Below are positions 1 to 7,248 of a stretch of DNA of 25,527 bases, in pieces. The position numbers and the translations under genes are program-made. The DNA is taken from NCBI GenBank assembly GCA_016202875.1, contig JACQNX010000068.1, positions 1 through 25,527 on the forward strand, in the 5' to 3' direction. Source of the DNA: Candidatus Aenigmatarchaeota archaeon. GTDB lineage: Archaea > Aenigmatarchaeota > Aenigmatarchaeia > GW2011-AR5. Each line of letters starts with the position of its first letter. The first letter of the stretch is position 1. The notes under the pieces are model-generated. The model made no database searches. It saw only the letters and a list, made by a program, of their open reading frames with translations, and had not been told where the DNA came from.

Positions 1-705
1 AATTATTATTTTGACCATGATACATACTGTATTTTGCTGAAGAATAAAGATGAATCTTTTTATAAATATATTCTTGGTTTGTTAAACTCTTTATTATTAG
101 AATTTTACTTAAAGCAAATCAGCCCATACGCCTCAGGTAAATATTACAGATACATGACTAGTTACCTAGAACAACTACCAATCAAACTCCCCGAAACACC
201 CGAAGAAAAGAAAATCGCTGAACAAATAACCAAGAAAGTAGATGAGATTTTAGAATTGCACAAATCAGGGATAATTGATATAGATGCTGTTCTTGAAGGT
301 GAAGAAACCGAAAAGCTCTATAATTTGCCAAAAGTTGCATTCAGCATAAGCGATAATGCCAAGTTTGAGAAAATCAAGGCAGATGATAGCAAGATTTTTA
401 TCAATTCTCAGGATTTCATAGAAATTAAAGACAAGAAGATTAGGGATTTTGTTGAAATTTATCTCAATTTAAACAGCGAAAAATTATCTAAAGCCAAAGA
501 TGTAAAAAACTTGATTCTCAATATTCCTGTTCCGAAACCTGTTGAAGTTTTGAAAGAAACCATAAAAAAAGGCGGAGCTGACCAATCAAAGATTAAAGAG
601 AGGATAAAGAAGCTGGAAGATGAAATTAATGAACTGGTTTATCAGATATATGGCATTACGAAAGAGGAGAGAAAGATTGTTGGAGACCGTAACAAATTTT
701 GCTGA
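1..705 (+). CDS. C-terminal part of a restriction-modification DNA methyltransferase (TaqI-like specificity region), 5' truncated by window
   Basis: The frame is open from base 1, so the start lies outside the window; 234 codons are visible. The segment YASGKYYRYMTSYLEQLPIK followed by a helix with EEKKIAEQITKKVDEIL is typical of the C-terminal target-recognition part of Eco57I/TaqI-like type II or IIG enzymes, where the pattern is a hydrophobic run, an LPI motif and then a coiled helix. The catalytic N6-adenine methylase motifs would be upstream and are not seen. The C-terminal 80 residues are Lys/Glu-rich and probably coiled coil. Base composition is clearly more AT-rich than the ribosomal genes, which fits a horizontally moved defence gene. 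It converges on the DsbA-like gene with only 25 bases between stops. The family call is fairly safe; the exact type (IIG, or methylase with separate nuclease) cannot be told. Confidence 0.7.
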   Translation, partial: NYYFDHDTYCILLKNKDESFYKYILGLLNSLLLEFYLKQISPYASGKYYRYMTSYLEQLPIKLPETPEEKKIAEQITKKVDEILELHKSGIIDIDAVLEGEETEKLYNLPKVAFSISDNAKFEKIKADDSKIFINSQDFIEIKDKKIRDFVEIYLNLNSEKLSKAKDVKNLILNIPVPKPVEVLKETIKKGGADQSKIKERIKKLEDEINELVYQIYGITKEERKIVGDRNKFC

Positions 706-730
706 AACCTCCTAACCCATAATAAATAAA

Positions 731-1459
731 TCACAGCTTGCTCTCTATCGCTGCCTTAAAGGCGGAGAATGGCTGCGCGCCCTCTATTTTCTGGTCATTT
801 ATGAAAAATCCAGGTGTCCCTGTCACGCCAAGCTTTTTGCCTTCTTCCTGATCCCTGAGCACGCGTCCCCGCATCGCGCCGCTGTCCAGGCATGCATCAA
901 AGTCCGTCCCATTAAGCCCGATTTCCCTTGCAAATCTTTTCAGGTTGCTTACTGAGAGAAGGTTGTTGTTCTGGAACATCTTGTCGTGCATCTGCCAGAA
1001 AGCGCCCTGGCCGCCGATGTCTGCTGCGCATTCCGATGCTTCGGCAGACTTTTGCGCATTGCTGTGGCTGGGAAGAGGGTAGTGTTTGTAGACAAACTTG
1101 ATCTTTCCTGTGTCTATGTAGTCCTTCTTGAGTTGCGGCTCTGTGTCCCTGAAAAAGCGCGCGCAGAACGGGCACTGGAAATCAGAGAATTCTGTCATTG
1201 TCACAGTTGCGCTCTCGTTCCCCATAAAGTTGTCGTCGTCAGGCGTCTTCACCTGATATTGCGCAGGCGTGAAGCTCATGGCAAAGTATGCGCCGGCTGC
1301 AATCAGAATAATTATAACAGCAGCAGCAATGTGCGGCTTCTTGATCTTCCTTTTCGGCTTCTGCTCCCCCTGTTTCGCGTGCTTGGCATTTGTGTGCTGC
1401 TGCAGCGCTTCCTCGGAGCCGAATTTTTTCCTGCACTCCGCGCACTCGAATTCTGGCAT
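731..1459 (-). CDS. Membrane-anchored DsbA/thioredoxin-fold protein with N-terminal C2H2 zinc finger
   Basis: 242 residues. Residues 6-27 form a C2H2 finger (C6, C9, H22, H27) that would lie in the cytoplasm. A basic stretch (KPKRKIKK) precedes a single membrane helix at about 43-62. The rest is a DsbA-family thioredoxin fold outside the membrane, with the redox motif CPFC (C96, C99) after TEFSDFQ and the cis-proline loop GTPGFF near residue 215. DsbA proteins oxidise Cys pairs of exported proteins. Nearby exported proteins on the same strand (1767-2336 and 2352-3572) are rich in Cys and are plausible clients; that link is inference. The ATG at 1459 follows an archaeal TATA-like sequence by about 25 bases, so the message is probably leaderless. 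The finger-helix-DsbA order recurs in DPANN archaea as far as I recall. Confidence 0.88.
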   Translation of the reverse strand: MPEFECAECRKKFGSEEALQQHTNAKHAKQGEQKPKRKIKKPHIAAAVIIILIAAGAYFAMSFTPAQYQVKTPDDDNFMGNESATVTMTEFSDFQCPFCARFFRDTEPQLKKDYIDTGKIKFVYKHYPLPSHSNAQKSAEASECAADIGGQGAFWQMHDKMFQNNNLLSVSNLKRFAREIGLNGTDFDACLDSGAMRGRVLRDQEEGKKLGVTGTPGFFINDQKIEGAQPFSAFKAAIESKL

Positions 1460-1475
1460 AGTTTCTTTTTAGAAT

Positions 1476-1490
1476 AAACCTTTTAATAGT
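1476..1490 (-). promoter_or_regulatory. TATA-like promoter element for the DsbA-like gene
   Basis: Read on the minus strand the sequence is ACTATTAAAAGGTTT. The ATTAAAAG core is centred about 25 bases before the ATG at 1459, the spacing expected from an archaeal TATA box to a transcription start. This implies a leaderless mRNA, and no Shine-Dalgarno is seen before the ATG. Confidence 0.4.
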
Positions 1491-1498
1491 CCTGCTGT

Positions 1499-1775
1499 TT
1501 GGCTTTGGATTTGTCTCTGCTTTTCTACAGGAAGCATTTTTCAGGTAAAATAATTCAGCATGGAGAAGAGCCCATTAAAAGCCCTCAGCTTGCAAGGCTC
1601 ACTTACATCGCAATAATAGCAGTCCTTCCGGTTGTTGTATTCAGCCGCAGAAGGCAGCACAATAGCAGGCAACCTTTTCATCCTCGGTGCTGCCAGCAAC
1701 GTGATAATAATTCAGAATGCCGAAAATAAGTCCGGCGAAACGCTTACCTTTTTTGAATTCGCAAAATTAGGTGCA
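1499..1775 (+). pseudogene. Decayed fragment of an SLC13/ArsB-type anion transporter
   Basis: Two frames together read like a piece of an ion-transporter superfamily permease. The first frame (1499 to about 1640) gives a cytoplasmic-looking segment then a hydrophobic run LTYIAIIAVLPVVV. The second frame (about 1632-1775) gives STIAGNLFILGAASNVIIIQ followed by a segment ending TFFEFAKLGA. The G-N-L-x-x-x-G-A-A-x-N-V pattern plus a following T-F-x-E-F-x-K-x-G is the conserved C-terminal half of the ArsB/NhaD/SLC13 group. The frame changes near 1640, there is no plausible full-length start, and similarity stops where the oppositely oriented gene ends at 1767. It is best read as a relic with an internal deletion and frameshift. 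The exact substrate class is unknown. Confidence 0.6.
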
Positions 1776-2336
1776 CTGCTTCCCGCCGGTGACACAGCCC
1801 TCGCTTCCCGCTTCTCCCCTTTCAGGGCACTTCCTTGAATATAAGCAGGCCTCGTCTGTTACGCTGTTCAGCTGCGCATCTATGTTCCTGCTGTTGTCAA
1901 AAGTAATGAGAACCCTGTCCAGATCGTTTATTTTTTTGCCGCCAAACTCAAAATCTTCCCTGCCATTGACAAACATCCTTAAGTTGTGTGTTTCGTTACT
2001 GCAGTAGCTGCTGCCCTCAAAGACAAAGCATGCGGAATTGAAAGTGATGTTGATGTTCCTGAAAAATATTCCCCACGTTGCATCAGCAGCGTGCTTGTGC
2101 GCAATCCATCCGACATTGTCATGCATATGTGCCTTCTCATCTTCTTGTTGGCCATGCTTCTCTGACTTTTCTTCTTCTGCTGTCTCATGATGCATGTATT
2201 TGTCCTGTGAAAAGTTCAATTTCTCTCCATTAATGTAAACAGCAAAATCCGCATGCTCATGTATTTCTTTCGTTGCAATCAGGTATATGGAAATGAAAAG
2301 GACCACAACGGCAATAATGAAATGTGTCTTTTTCAT
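1767..2336 (-). CDS. Membrane-anchored His/Cys-rich exported protein of unknown function
   Basis: 189 residues with an N-terminal hydrophobic helix (about 5-22) acting as signal anchor. It is then strongly histidine-rich: HEHADF near the helix, YMHHE, a charged stretch, HMHDN and IAHKHA. The pattern H-x-H-A-D-F-x-V-Y-I-N-G-E, a later D-N-V-G-W-I-A-H-K-H and a C-terminal segment with NSVTDEACLYSRKCPERG resemble a family I have seen in DPANN archaea and Patescibacteria without an assigned role. Six Cys residues in the outer part suggest disulfides or a metal site. The stop of the hydrolase at 2352 is 15 bases upstream and a G-rich sequence (GGGGGTCC) lies before the ATG, so the two genes are likely co-transcribed. 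Metal binding (Cu, Zn) is a guess from the His content. Confidence 0.75.
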   Translation of the reverse strand: MKKTHFIIAVVVLFISIYLIATKEIHEHADFAVYINGEKLNFSQDKYMHHETAEEEKSEKHGQQEDEKAHMHDNVGWIAHKHAADATWGIFFRNINITFNSACFVFEGSSYCSNETHNLRMFVNGREDFEFGGKKINDLDRVLITFDNSRNIDAQLNSVTDEACLYSRKCPERGEAGSEGCVTGGKQCT

Positions 2337-2351
2337 ATGCGGACCCCCGGT

Positions 2352-3572
2352 TCATAGTATTTTGCTTTTGATGCGCGGCAGGATCTCTTTCTCCATAAAA
2401 TTAACGTCAGATGCCCATGAGCAGTGCTTTCCGTTATGCAAAAGCCAGTATTTTTCTCCCCTGATGTTACGGTATGTCATTCCTGCCATATAAGTGATGC
2501 TTGCCTCCGTATCTGTGCCTGATACAGACCCATCCGGCTTTCCGATATCTACAAGAAAATCTGTGGGGCTGTCCTGTTCCCAGTCTCCCCCAGTAAAGCG
2601 GTAGCTTGATCTGTCAAAGGCAGGGTGCTTCAGCTTGCGCGAGCATGTCAAGTTTATATTGTGGATATAGTCAGGGAGCAGTGAGGTGAGGCTATTTGAA
2701 AAGGCTTCGGCTTTCTGGGGCGTCGCGCATCTGCTTGCACAGTCCTGGTCAGAAGAGCAGTCCTTTGCAGGGTTTTCCTCGCATACTCCTAAAGGCTGCC
2801 CCTCGCCTGCAGCGCCCGTGCATTCCGCGCCGACGTCCCATGCCATGGGCGGCCCTCCTCCCAGCAGCTGGTAATCTACAATAGGGTCAAGCCCGTGCCA
2901 GTATACAGAAGAGAAGGTGGCCATGCTTCCTCCGCTGCAGCCGATTGTGCCGAATTTTGCCTGCTGCGGGACGATATTGTCATGAATCCATTTGATGAGC
3001 TGTGCCGGCCTCTTTGCTTTTTCGTACAAAGTGCTCGCTTCATCAGGAGAGCGGCGTGTCCACCATCCTGTTAGCAGTGACATCGCTGTTTCTCCTCTCC
3101 ACCTTGTGTCTATTACAAGAACGTCCTCTTTTTCAAATTCGTGCCGCAGTGCTGTTATTGCAGGGGACGCCGTCTCCATGAAGAATGTTCCGCCTGCTCC
3201 CTGGTGCATAAGGAGCGCTGCCCTGTAATCATTTGACGGCTGGTTGAATCTTATTTCCCCGGCCATTTCGTCAGAGACAAAAGCAAGCATCTGCAGCTTT
3301 CTGCTTCTGGCGTCAGTTTCATCAGACAGATAAGTGCACTCCTTCCAGTCTGCGCATTCCTCCCTGCATGAATATCTTATCCATTCATCTCCTTTTTGCG
3401 CATTCCAGAAAGGCCCTTCGCATACGACAAAGTCTCTGGTTGGAGGGATGAATTGTGCCGTCTGCGCTGAAACTGCATAAATTATAAAAATAATTACCGC
3501 CCCTAAGGCAGCCGCGGTCAGGACTTTCATGCCACACAAATGCCTTTTCTTTTTTGATGAAACTTTTCTCAT
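2352..3572 (-). CDS. Secreted Cys-rich alpha/beta-hydrolase-like protein
   Basis: 406 residues from the ATG at 3572 (MRKVSSKKKRH, then a hydrophobic helix ending YAVSAQTA), a convincing signal peptide or anchor. The frame stays open to 3716, but that extra part is Lys/Tyr-rich, reaches into a tandem repeat and is unlikely to be translated. The mature part has the nucleophile elbow G-C-S-G-G (Ser213) after FGTIG, a WHGLDPIVDYQ segment, and a late HNGKHCSW that probably holds the catalytic His, so a serine hydrolase is likely. A Cys-rich insert reading GVCEENPAKDCSSDQDC sits between the nucleophile and the His. The same architecture is found as one domain of the giant protein at 21551-25527, so the two are paralogues. 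The substrate is unknown; esterase or depolymerase is possible. Confidence 0.75.
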   Translation of the reverse strand: MRKVSSKKKRHLCGMKVLTAAALGAVIIFIIYAVSAQTAQFIPPTRDFVVCEGPFWNAQKGDEWIRYSCREECADWKECTYLSDETDARSRKLQMLAFVSDEMAGEIRFNQPSNDYRAALLMHQGAGGTFFMETASPAITALRHEFEKEDVLVIDTRWRGETAMSLLTGWWTRRSPDEASTLYEKAKRPAQLIKWIHDNIVPQQAKFGTIGCSGGSMATFSSVYWHGLDPIVDYQLLGGGPPMAWDVGAECTGAAGEGQPLGVCEENPAKDCSSDQDCASRCATPQKAEAFSNSLTSLLPDYIHNINLTCSRKLKHPAFDRSSYRFTGGDWEQDSPTDFLVDIGKPDGSVSGTDTEASITYMAGMTYRNIRGEKYWLLHNGKHCSWASDVNFMEKEILPRIKSKIL

Positions 3573-3702
3573 AATCTTGCCTGTTCTTTGGGTTTTGTAA
3601 AGATGTTTTTCTTTTTTATAATATTTTACACTTTTTCTTTTGGGGTTTTGCAAAGACCTTTCTTTTATGATATTCTTACTATTTCTTCTGGAACATGCTT
3701 TG

Positions 3703-3798
3703 TAATATTTTTCCACCTGTTCTCTGGAAGATTGTTAATATTTTTCACCTGTTCTTTGGAAGATTGTTAATATTTTTCACCTGTTCTTTGGAAGATTG
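3703..3798. repeat. Three-copy 32-bp tandem repeat
   Basis: Two identical 32-bp units occupy 3735-3766 and 3767-3798. A diverged unit (one extra C, a few substitutions) occupies 3703-3734. Each unit carries TTTTTCACCTGTTCTTTGG and ends GAAGATTG. A partial relative (GCCTGTTCTTTGGG) lies near 3579-3592. The unit is not a multiple of three, which argues against coding use. It lies downstream of SecY and upstream of the hydrolase start. Confidence 0.9.
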
Positions 3799-3800
3799 TA

Positions 3801-3826
3801 AGAGCCTTTCTTTCAAGAAAGGATCT
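3801..3826 (-). terminator. Hairpin just downstream of secY
   Basis: CCTTTCTT-TC-AAGAAAGG at 3805-3822 is a perfect 8-bp stem, extendable by three more pairs past one mismatch, and it starts right at the SecY stop. It is placed to end or stabilise the ribosomal-cluster message. There is no clear U-tract after it on the minus strand, so the terminator role is tentative. Confidence 0.35.
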
Positions 3827-5349
3827 TACTGGAAGAACCTTCTCATTGCTGGGTGCATGTCTTCAAGATAGCGCTGGGCTATGTTCTCGTACAGGTTGTA
3901 GATAATCATGACAGTCAGCAGGATTCCGGTCCCTGTTCCCAGAGCGCCTGTGAAATCCGCAAACGATGCGAGCAGCCCTATCATGAGCCCGCTTATGATT
4001 GTCAGTATCGGTATGTACCTGTTGAGCACTTCCTCTACAATGCGCGGGTCTCTCCTGAAACCGGGAATCTGCATGCCCATGCCTTCTATCTGCTCTGCCA
4101 CGCTGCGCGCATCCATCCCGCTTGTGGCTACCCAGAATATTGAGAATATAACCGAGCCTCCTGTAAGTATCAAGAGGTATGCAAGCACGCGCGCGAATTC
4201 TTCTCCTGTTGGCAGACCAGTAGTTGAGTTGGCAACAAGCAGTGCAAGAATAAAGCCCGCAATCAGGGCTATGCCTATTACCCTGAGTGGATTCCTGAAT
4301 TTGAAATAAAATGCCGAGAATGCAGCTATGAAAAGTATTGCCATAAACGTAAGGAAAAATATCTGCACAGATAAGCTTGTGGGCGCAATAAAGAACTGTG
4401 CAATGCCACTGGCAACATTTCCATTCTGGTCAAAGCAGCCGAGAATGCCGCACCTAAGGCCGGTTTCTTCTATTGTTCTCGCAGTCATGCTTCCTACCAG
4501 CTGCAGATTCGCAAGTAGCGCAGCCACCAGAATCACAGGGATGTTGCTTGTATAAATTAAATTGAGAGGCCATCTTCTGGAGAAGCCACGGATAGAGCCA
4601 AATGCAAGCGGAATCTCAACTTTCAGCGCCTGTGCATATACAACGGTGAGGAATATTATTACCGTTGCGATGATGGGAAGCACCGCTATAAATGACTGGA
4701 AGAATTCGCCAATGCCGATATACGTCACAGCCTGCGGTATGAGGCCAGCTGGTATTGTTTCTCCTGGCAGTGTGAGCGGATTGAACGCACGCACAAATAT
4801 CTGTCTTGTCACGCCTGCTGCTATGAACAGGGATACTCCTGACCCAATGCCCCACTTCGTTACAACCTCGTCCATGAGCAGGACAAGGAACCCGCCGAAT
4901 GCAAGCTGCCCTATGAGCAGCCAGTAAAGCCCAGCATCAGGGCTTACAGGAGTAATTGCACCGAATGAGACATAGGCTATTGCCTCAAAGACCGTGAAGA
5001 ATATTACCATGAGCTTCTGCGTGCCCTGGAATTTTTTCCTTCCCTCAGGCTCCCTGAGGTTCCACGGGATTATTTTTGAGCCGACGAGCAGCTGCAGTAT
5101 TATAGAAGCTGTAACAATAGGCCCGATTCCAAGCGTCATCAAGCTTCCGATAGAAGAACCCAGAATAATATCAAAGAACTGGAATCGCTGCTGCGAGACA
5201 GGCGAGATTCCGTACAGAGAAATCTGGCCAAGAACGAGGAACAGGAGCAAAATAGCGCCTGTCCACTTGAGTCTGCTTTTGAAGCTTAAATGTCCTTTCG
5301 CCTCCTGTATGCCAGGAAGCTTTGAAGTTATGCTGTCAAGAACTGACAT
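3826..5349 (-). CDS. secY: Protein translocase channel subunit SecY
   Basis: 507 residues, ten-helix SecY/Sec61alpha family, the membrane channel for protein export and insertion. Visible features are the N-terminal amphipathic helix, the plug region after the first helix (QISLYGISPVSQQ), SLMTLGIGPIVTASIILQL in helix 2, and the conserved C-terminal cytosolic loop GFRRDPRIVEEVLNRYIP, which contacts the ribosome. The chosen start is the ATG giving MSVLDSITSKLPG, preceded by AGCGGTGTGGCC. A longer frame up to 5388 would overlap uL15 and lacks family support. It is the last gene of the cluster, 28 bases after uL15, the usual archaeal position, coupling ribosome synthesis to export capacity. Confidence 0.96.
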   Translation of the reverse strand: MSVLDSITSKLPGIQEAKGHLSFKSRLKWTGAILLLFLVLGQISLYGISPVSQQRFQFFDIILGSSIGSLMTLGIGPIVTASIILQLLVGSKIIPWNLREPEGRKKFQGTQKLMVIFFTVFEAIAYVSFGAITPVSPDAGLYWLLIGQLAFGGFLVLLMDEVVTKWGIGSGVSLFIAAGVTRQIFVRAFNPLTLPGETIPAGLIPQAVTYIGIGEFFQSFIAVLPIIATVIIFLTVVYAQALKVEIPLAFGSIRGFSRRWPLNLIYTSNIPVILVAALLANLQLVGSMTARTIEETGLRCGILGCFDQNGNVASGIAQFFIAPTSLSVQIFFLTFMAILFIAAFSAFYFKFRNPLRVIGIALIAGFILALLVANSTTGLPTGEEFARVLAYLLILTGGSVIFSIFWVATSGMDARSVAEQIEGMGMQIPGFRRDPRIVEEVLNRYIPILTIISGLMIGLLASFADFTGALGTGTGILLTVMIIYNLYENIAQRYLEDMHPAMRRFFQ

Positions 5350-5377
5350 GGCCACACCGCTTTTTCTCCATTGCAGA

Positions 5378-5773
5378 TTACTCCACAACTTCTATTCTTC
5401 CGCCTGCTTTTTCTATTTTCTCTTTTGCGCGTTCTGTGAACTTCGCGACCTTTACTGTAAGAGCTGACTGTACATTGCCACGCGACAATAATTTTCCATA
5501 TCCTAATGTCTTCAAATCAATCTCGTTTCTGTTGTCTGTGATTAATTTTTCAACATCTCCTACATTTATCGCCTTTTCCTTCTTTCTTCTTGATACAAAT
5601 CCCTTGTAACCGTAATGTTGTGGCGCTTTGCTGACTACCCATGACCATTTGTGCTTGTGCAAGCCAGCAAAACCTTTCCCGCCGCGCGATCCTTTGCCGC
5701 GATGCTTCTTCTTTGAGCCGTAGCCTGTTCCGGAGCCGCGGCCTTTTCTTTTTTGTTTGAATCTTGCTGTCAT
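5378..5773 (-). CDS. rpl15: Large subunit ribosomal protein uL15
   Basis: 131 residues. The Gly/Arg/Lys-rich N-terminus (KRKGRGSGTGYGSKKKHRGK) and GGKGFAGLHKHKWSW are hallmarks of archaeal uL15, which threads its extended N-terminal arm into 23S rRNA. The C-terminal part carries the L15/L18e-type fold ending KVAKFTERAKEKIEKAGG. The start follows the stop of the orphan gene upstream by two bases (TAA-TC-ATG) with GGGGAAA as likely ribosome-binding sequence. Confidence 0.97.
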   Translation of the reverse strand: MTARFKQKRKGRGSGTGYGSKKKHRGKGSRGGKGFAGLHKHKWSWVVSKAPQHYGYKGFVSRRKKEKAINVGDVEKLITDNRNEIDLKTLGYGKLLSRGNVQSALTVKVAKFTERAKEKIEKAGGRIEVVE

Positions 5774-5775
5774 GA

Positions 5776-6183
5776 TTATTTCCCCTCTTCTAAATCTGCA
5801 AATGCTTTTGCTGCCTGCTTAGTCAGGTTACCCATGATCTCGAAACTTTTCTTTGTTTCTTCAAAAATAGTGACAAAAAAATCATCTGGTTTCCCCAACA
5901 CCTCGTTCGAATAAGTCATGCGTTCTTTTTCAGCTTCATTCAGTTCTCTTTCTCTAGCAAAAAGATTAACTTGATCGAGCTCTTGCTTGTACAACCATCT
6001 TATTGGGCCTACGATGTCCCTTGCTGTTTTTCGTCCCATTAGATAAGCACACAGAGCTTTGTTAACATAAGCCCTAAGCATATTTGTTTCTTCAAAGGGA
6101 CAACAATCCAAAAAGTAATACGCAATCGAGATTCGTGCAAAACTACAAATGCCTGCCTGACTTTTTTCTTGTGAGTCGCTCAT
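5776..6183 (-). CDS. Orphan protein inserted between uL30 and uL15
   Basis: 135 residues, not recognised. The sequence looks largely alpha-helical: a Cys-containing N-terminal half (ICSFARISIAYYFLDCCPFE), a basic middle, a charged stretch FARERELNEAEKERM, and a helical C-terminus ending LTKQAAKAFADLEEGK. There is no signal peptide or membrane helix. The junctions are tight: the uL30 stop is two bases before the ATG (TGA-AG-ATG) and its own stop is two bases before uL15 (TAA-TC-ATG), so it is almost surely translated with the cluster. uL30 and uL15 are normally adjacent in archaea, so this is an insertion. It could be a lineage-specific ribosome-associated factor or a passenger; nothing in the sequence decides. 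Confidence 0.75.
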   Translation of the reverse strand: MSDSQEKSQAGICSFARISIAYYFLDCCPFEETNMLRAYVNKALCAYLMGRKTARDIVGPIRWLYKQELDQVNLFARERELNEAEKERMTYSNEVLGKPDDFFVTIFEETKKSFEIMGNLTKQAAKAFADLEEGK

Positions 6184-6185
6184 CT

Positions 6186-6512
6186 TCACATCATCCTCTT
6201 AATCATTTCATTGATCGCCTCGCCTCTATAGCCAAGGTCACCTTTGGGGTACATCTGCTTCAGCGACTTGAACCCGCCTTTCGACGGTCTCAGTGCAATG
6301 GTCTTTTTGCCGCCAAATTGTTTTTCCATCTCTGCTGAAAGCTCTCCCCATGCAATAAAGTTTTGTGTCTTGGTCAGCATGCTTATTGTTTGCGGATTGC
6401 TGGGCAGCACCGACAGCGATAACTTTTTCTTTAACCCAAGCATCTGCATCGTGTCCTTGATGTCTCTCCTCGCTTTTATCTCTCCTTTCAGTCTTATCGC
6501 AGCCAGCATCAT
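6186..6512 (-). CDS. rpl30: Large subunit ribosomal protein uL30 (short form)
   Basis: 108 residues. The N-terminal LAAIRLKGEIKARRDIKDTMQMLGL matches the uL30 beta-alpha-beta start, TKTQNFIAWGELS matches the conserved K-x-x-x-F-x-x-W-G-E segment, and the end GDLGYRGEAINEMIKRMM is the archaeal C-terminus. Archaeal uL30 is usually about 150 residues, so roughly 40 are missing from the middle between the W-G-E segment and the R-x-x-K-G-G-F-K part. The ATG overlaps the uS5 stop by four bases, with AAAGGTGA upstream. Confidence 0.92.
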   Translation of the reverse strand: MMLAAIRLKGEIKARRDIKDTMQMLGLKKKLSLSVLPSNPQTISMLTKTQNFIAWGELSAEMEKQFGGKKTIALRPSKGGFKSLKQMYPKGDLGYRGEAINEMIKRMM

Positions 6513-7246
6513 TCTTCACCTTTGTTTTCCTCTTCGATGTCTACATCTTCATCAAGCAGGACTTCTACTGCTTCAGCGACAGGTTTTCTTACATCGTCCG
6601 GCGAATAGTCCTGCGGAAATTTCATGCTGTTCATGTTCTTCAAAGCGTTGTAAATAGCAAAAGCATAGTTTACTCTTGACCTTGACTCGCCATCACTCAT
6701 GGACCAGATGTCCTTAATGCCAGCAAGCCTGATTATTTTCTTTGCTTCGTCATTGATGCAGAGACCTATGCCTTTAGGCGCAGGCATAAGCACCACCCTC
6801 ACAGACCCTGCCTTGCCCTCTACCTTCACGGGAATTGAGTGTGTTTCACCGCATACACATTCCCATGAGCCGCATGCCCTCTTCACTGGGATGATATTGA
6901 GTTTTGCAGACACGATAGCTTTGTTTATTGCATCCCTGTTCTCCAGCGACTGTGCCTTGCCTATGCCAACATGACCATTTCCATCACCAACAACTGCTAA
7001 TGCAGAAACTCTGTACCGTCTTCCTGACCTATGCATGCGTGCTGTCCTTCTTGTGGGAGTCCTCTTTATTCCTCCCCCCTTTCCAGGAGAACCGCCAATA
7101 AGAATTATTTCGCTCTGCAGCCCGGGGACAAGCTTGTCCACTATCTCAGGTTCTTTTATCTTTTTCCCCGAAGTGAAAATCTCATCAAGTGTTATTTCTC
7201 CATTAGCCACCTGTTGCCCTAATTTTGTTTTTGGTATCCAGTCCAT
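6509..7246 (-). CDS. rps5: Small subunit ribosomal protein uS5
   Basis: 245 residues, starting MDWIPKTKLG. The double-stranded-RNA-binding-like S5 N-domain is visible (YRVSALAVVGDGNGHVGIG), as is the archaeal Cys signature RACGSWECVCGETHS. The C-domain contains VLMPAPKGIGLC and a SMSDGESRSRVNYAFAIYNA segment. uS5 contributes to decoding fidelity and the mRNA entry site. The start lies two bases after the uL18 stop (TGA-TT-ATG). The tail is acidic (EDVDIEEENKGEE) as in many archaeal homologues. Confidence 0.97.
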   Translation of the reverse strand: MDWIPKTKLGQQVANGEITLDEIFTSGKKIKEPEIVDKLVPGLQSEIILIGGSPGKGGGIKRTPTRRTARMHRSGRRYRVSALAVVGDGNGHVGIGKAQSLENRDAINKAIVSAKLNIIPVKRACGSWECVCGETHSIPVKVEGKAGSVRVVLMPAPKGIGLCINDEAKKIIRLAGIKDIWSMSDGESRSRVNYAFAIYNALKNMNSMKFPQDYSPDDVRKPVAEAVEVLLDEDVDIEEENKGEE

Positions 7247-7248
7247 AA

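Noticed and set aside
986..1477. Long plus-strand frame opposite the DsbA-like gene
   Set aside because: Shadow of the coding strand; composition is that of an antisense frame and there is no family resemblance.
3573..3716. N-terminal extension of the secreted hydrolase
   Set aside because: Lys/Tyr low-complexity stretch that runs toward the tandem repeats; a clear signal peptide starts at 3572.
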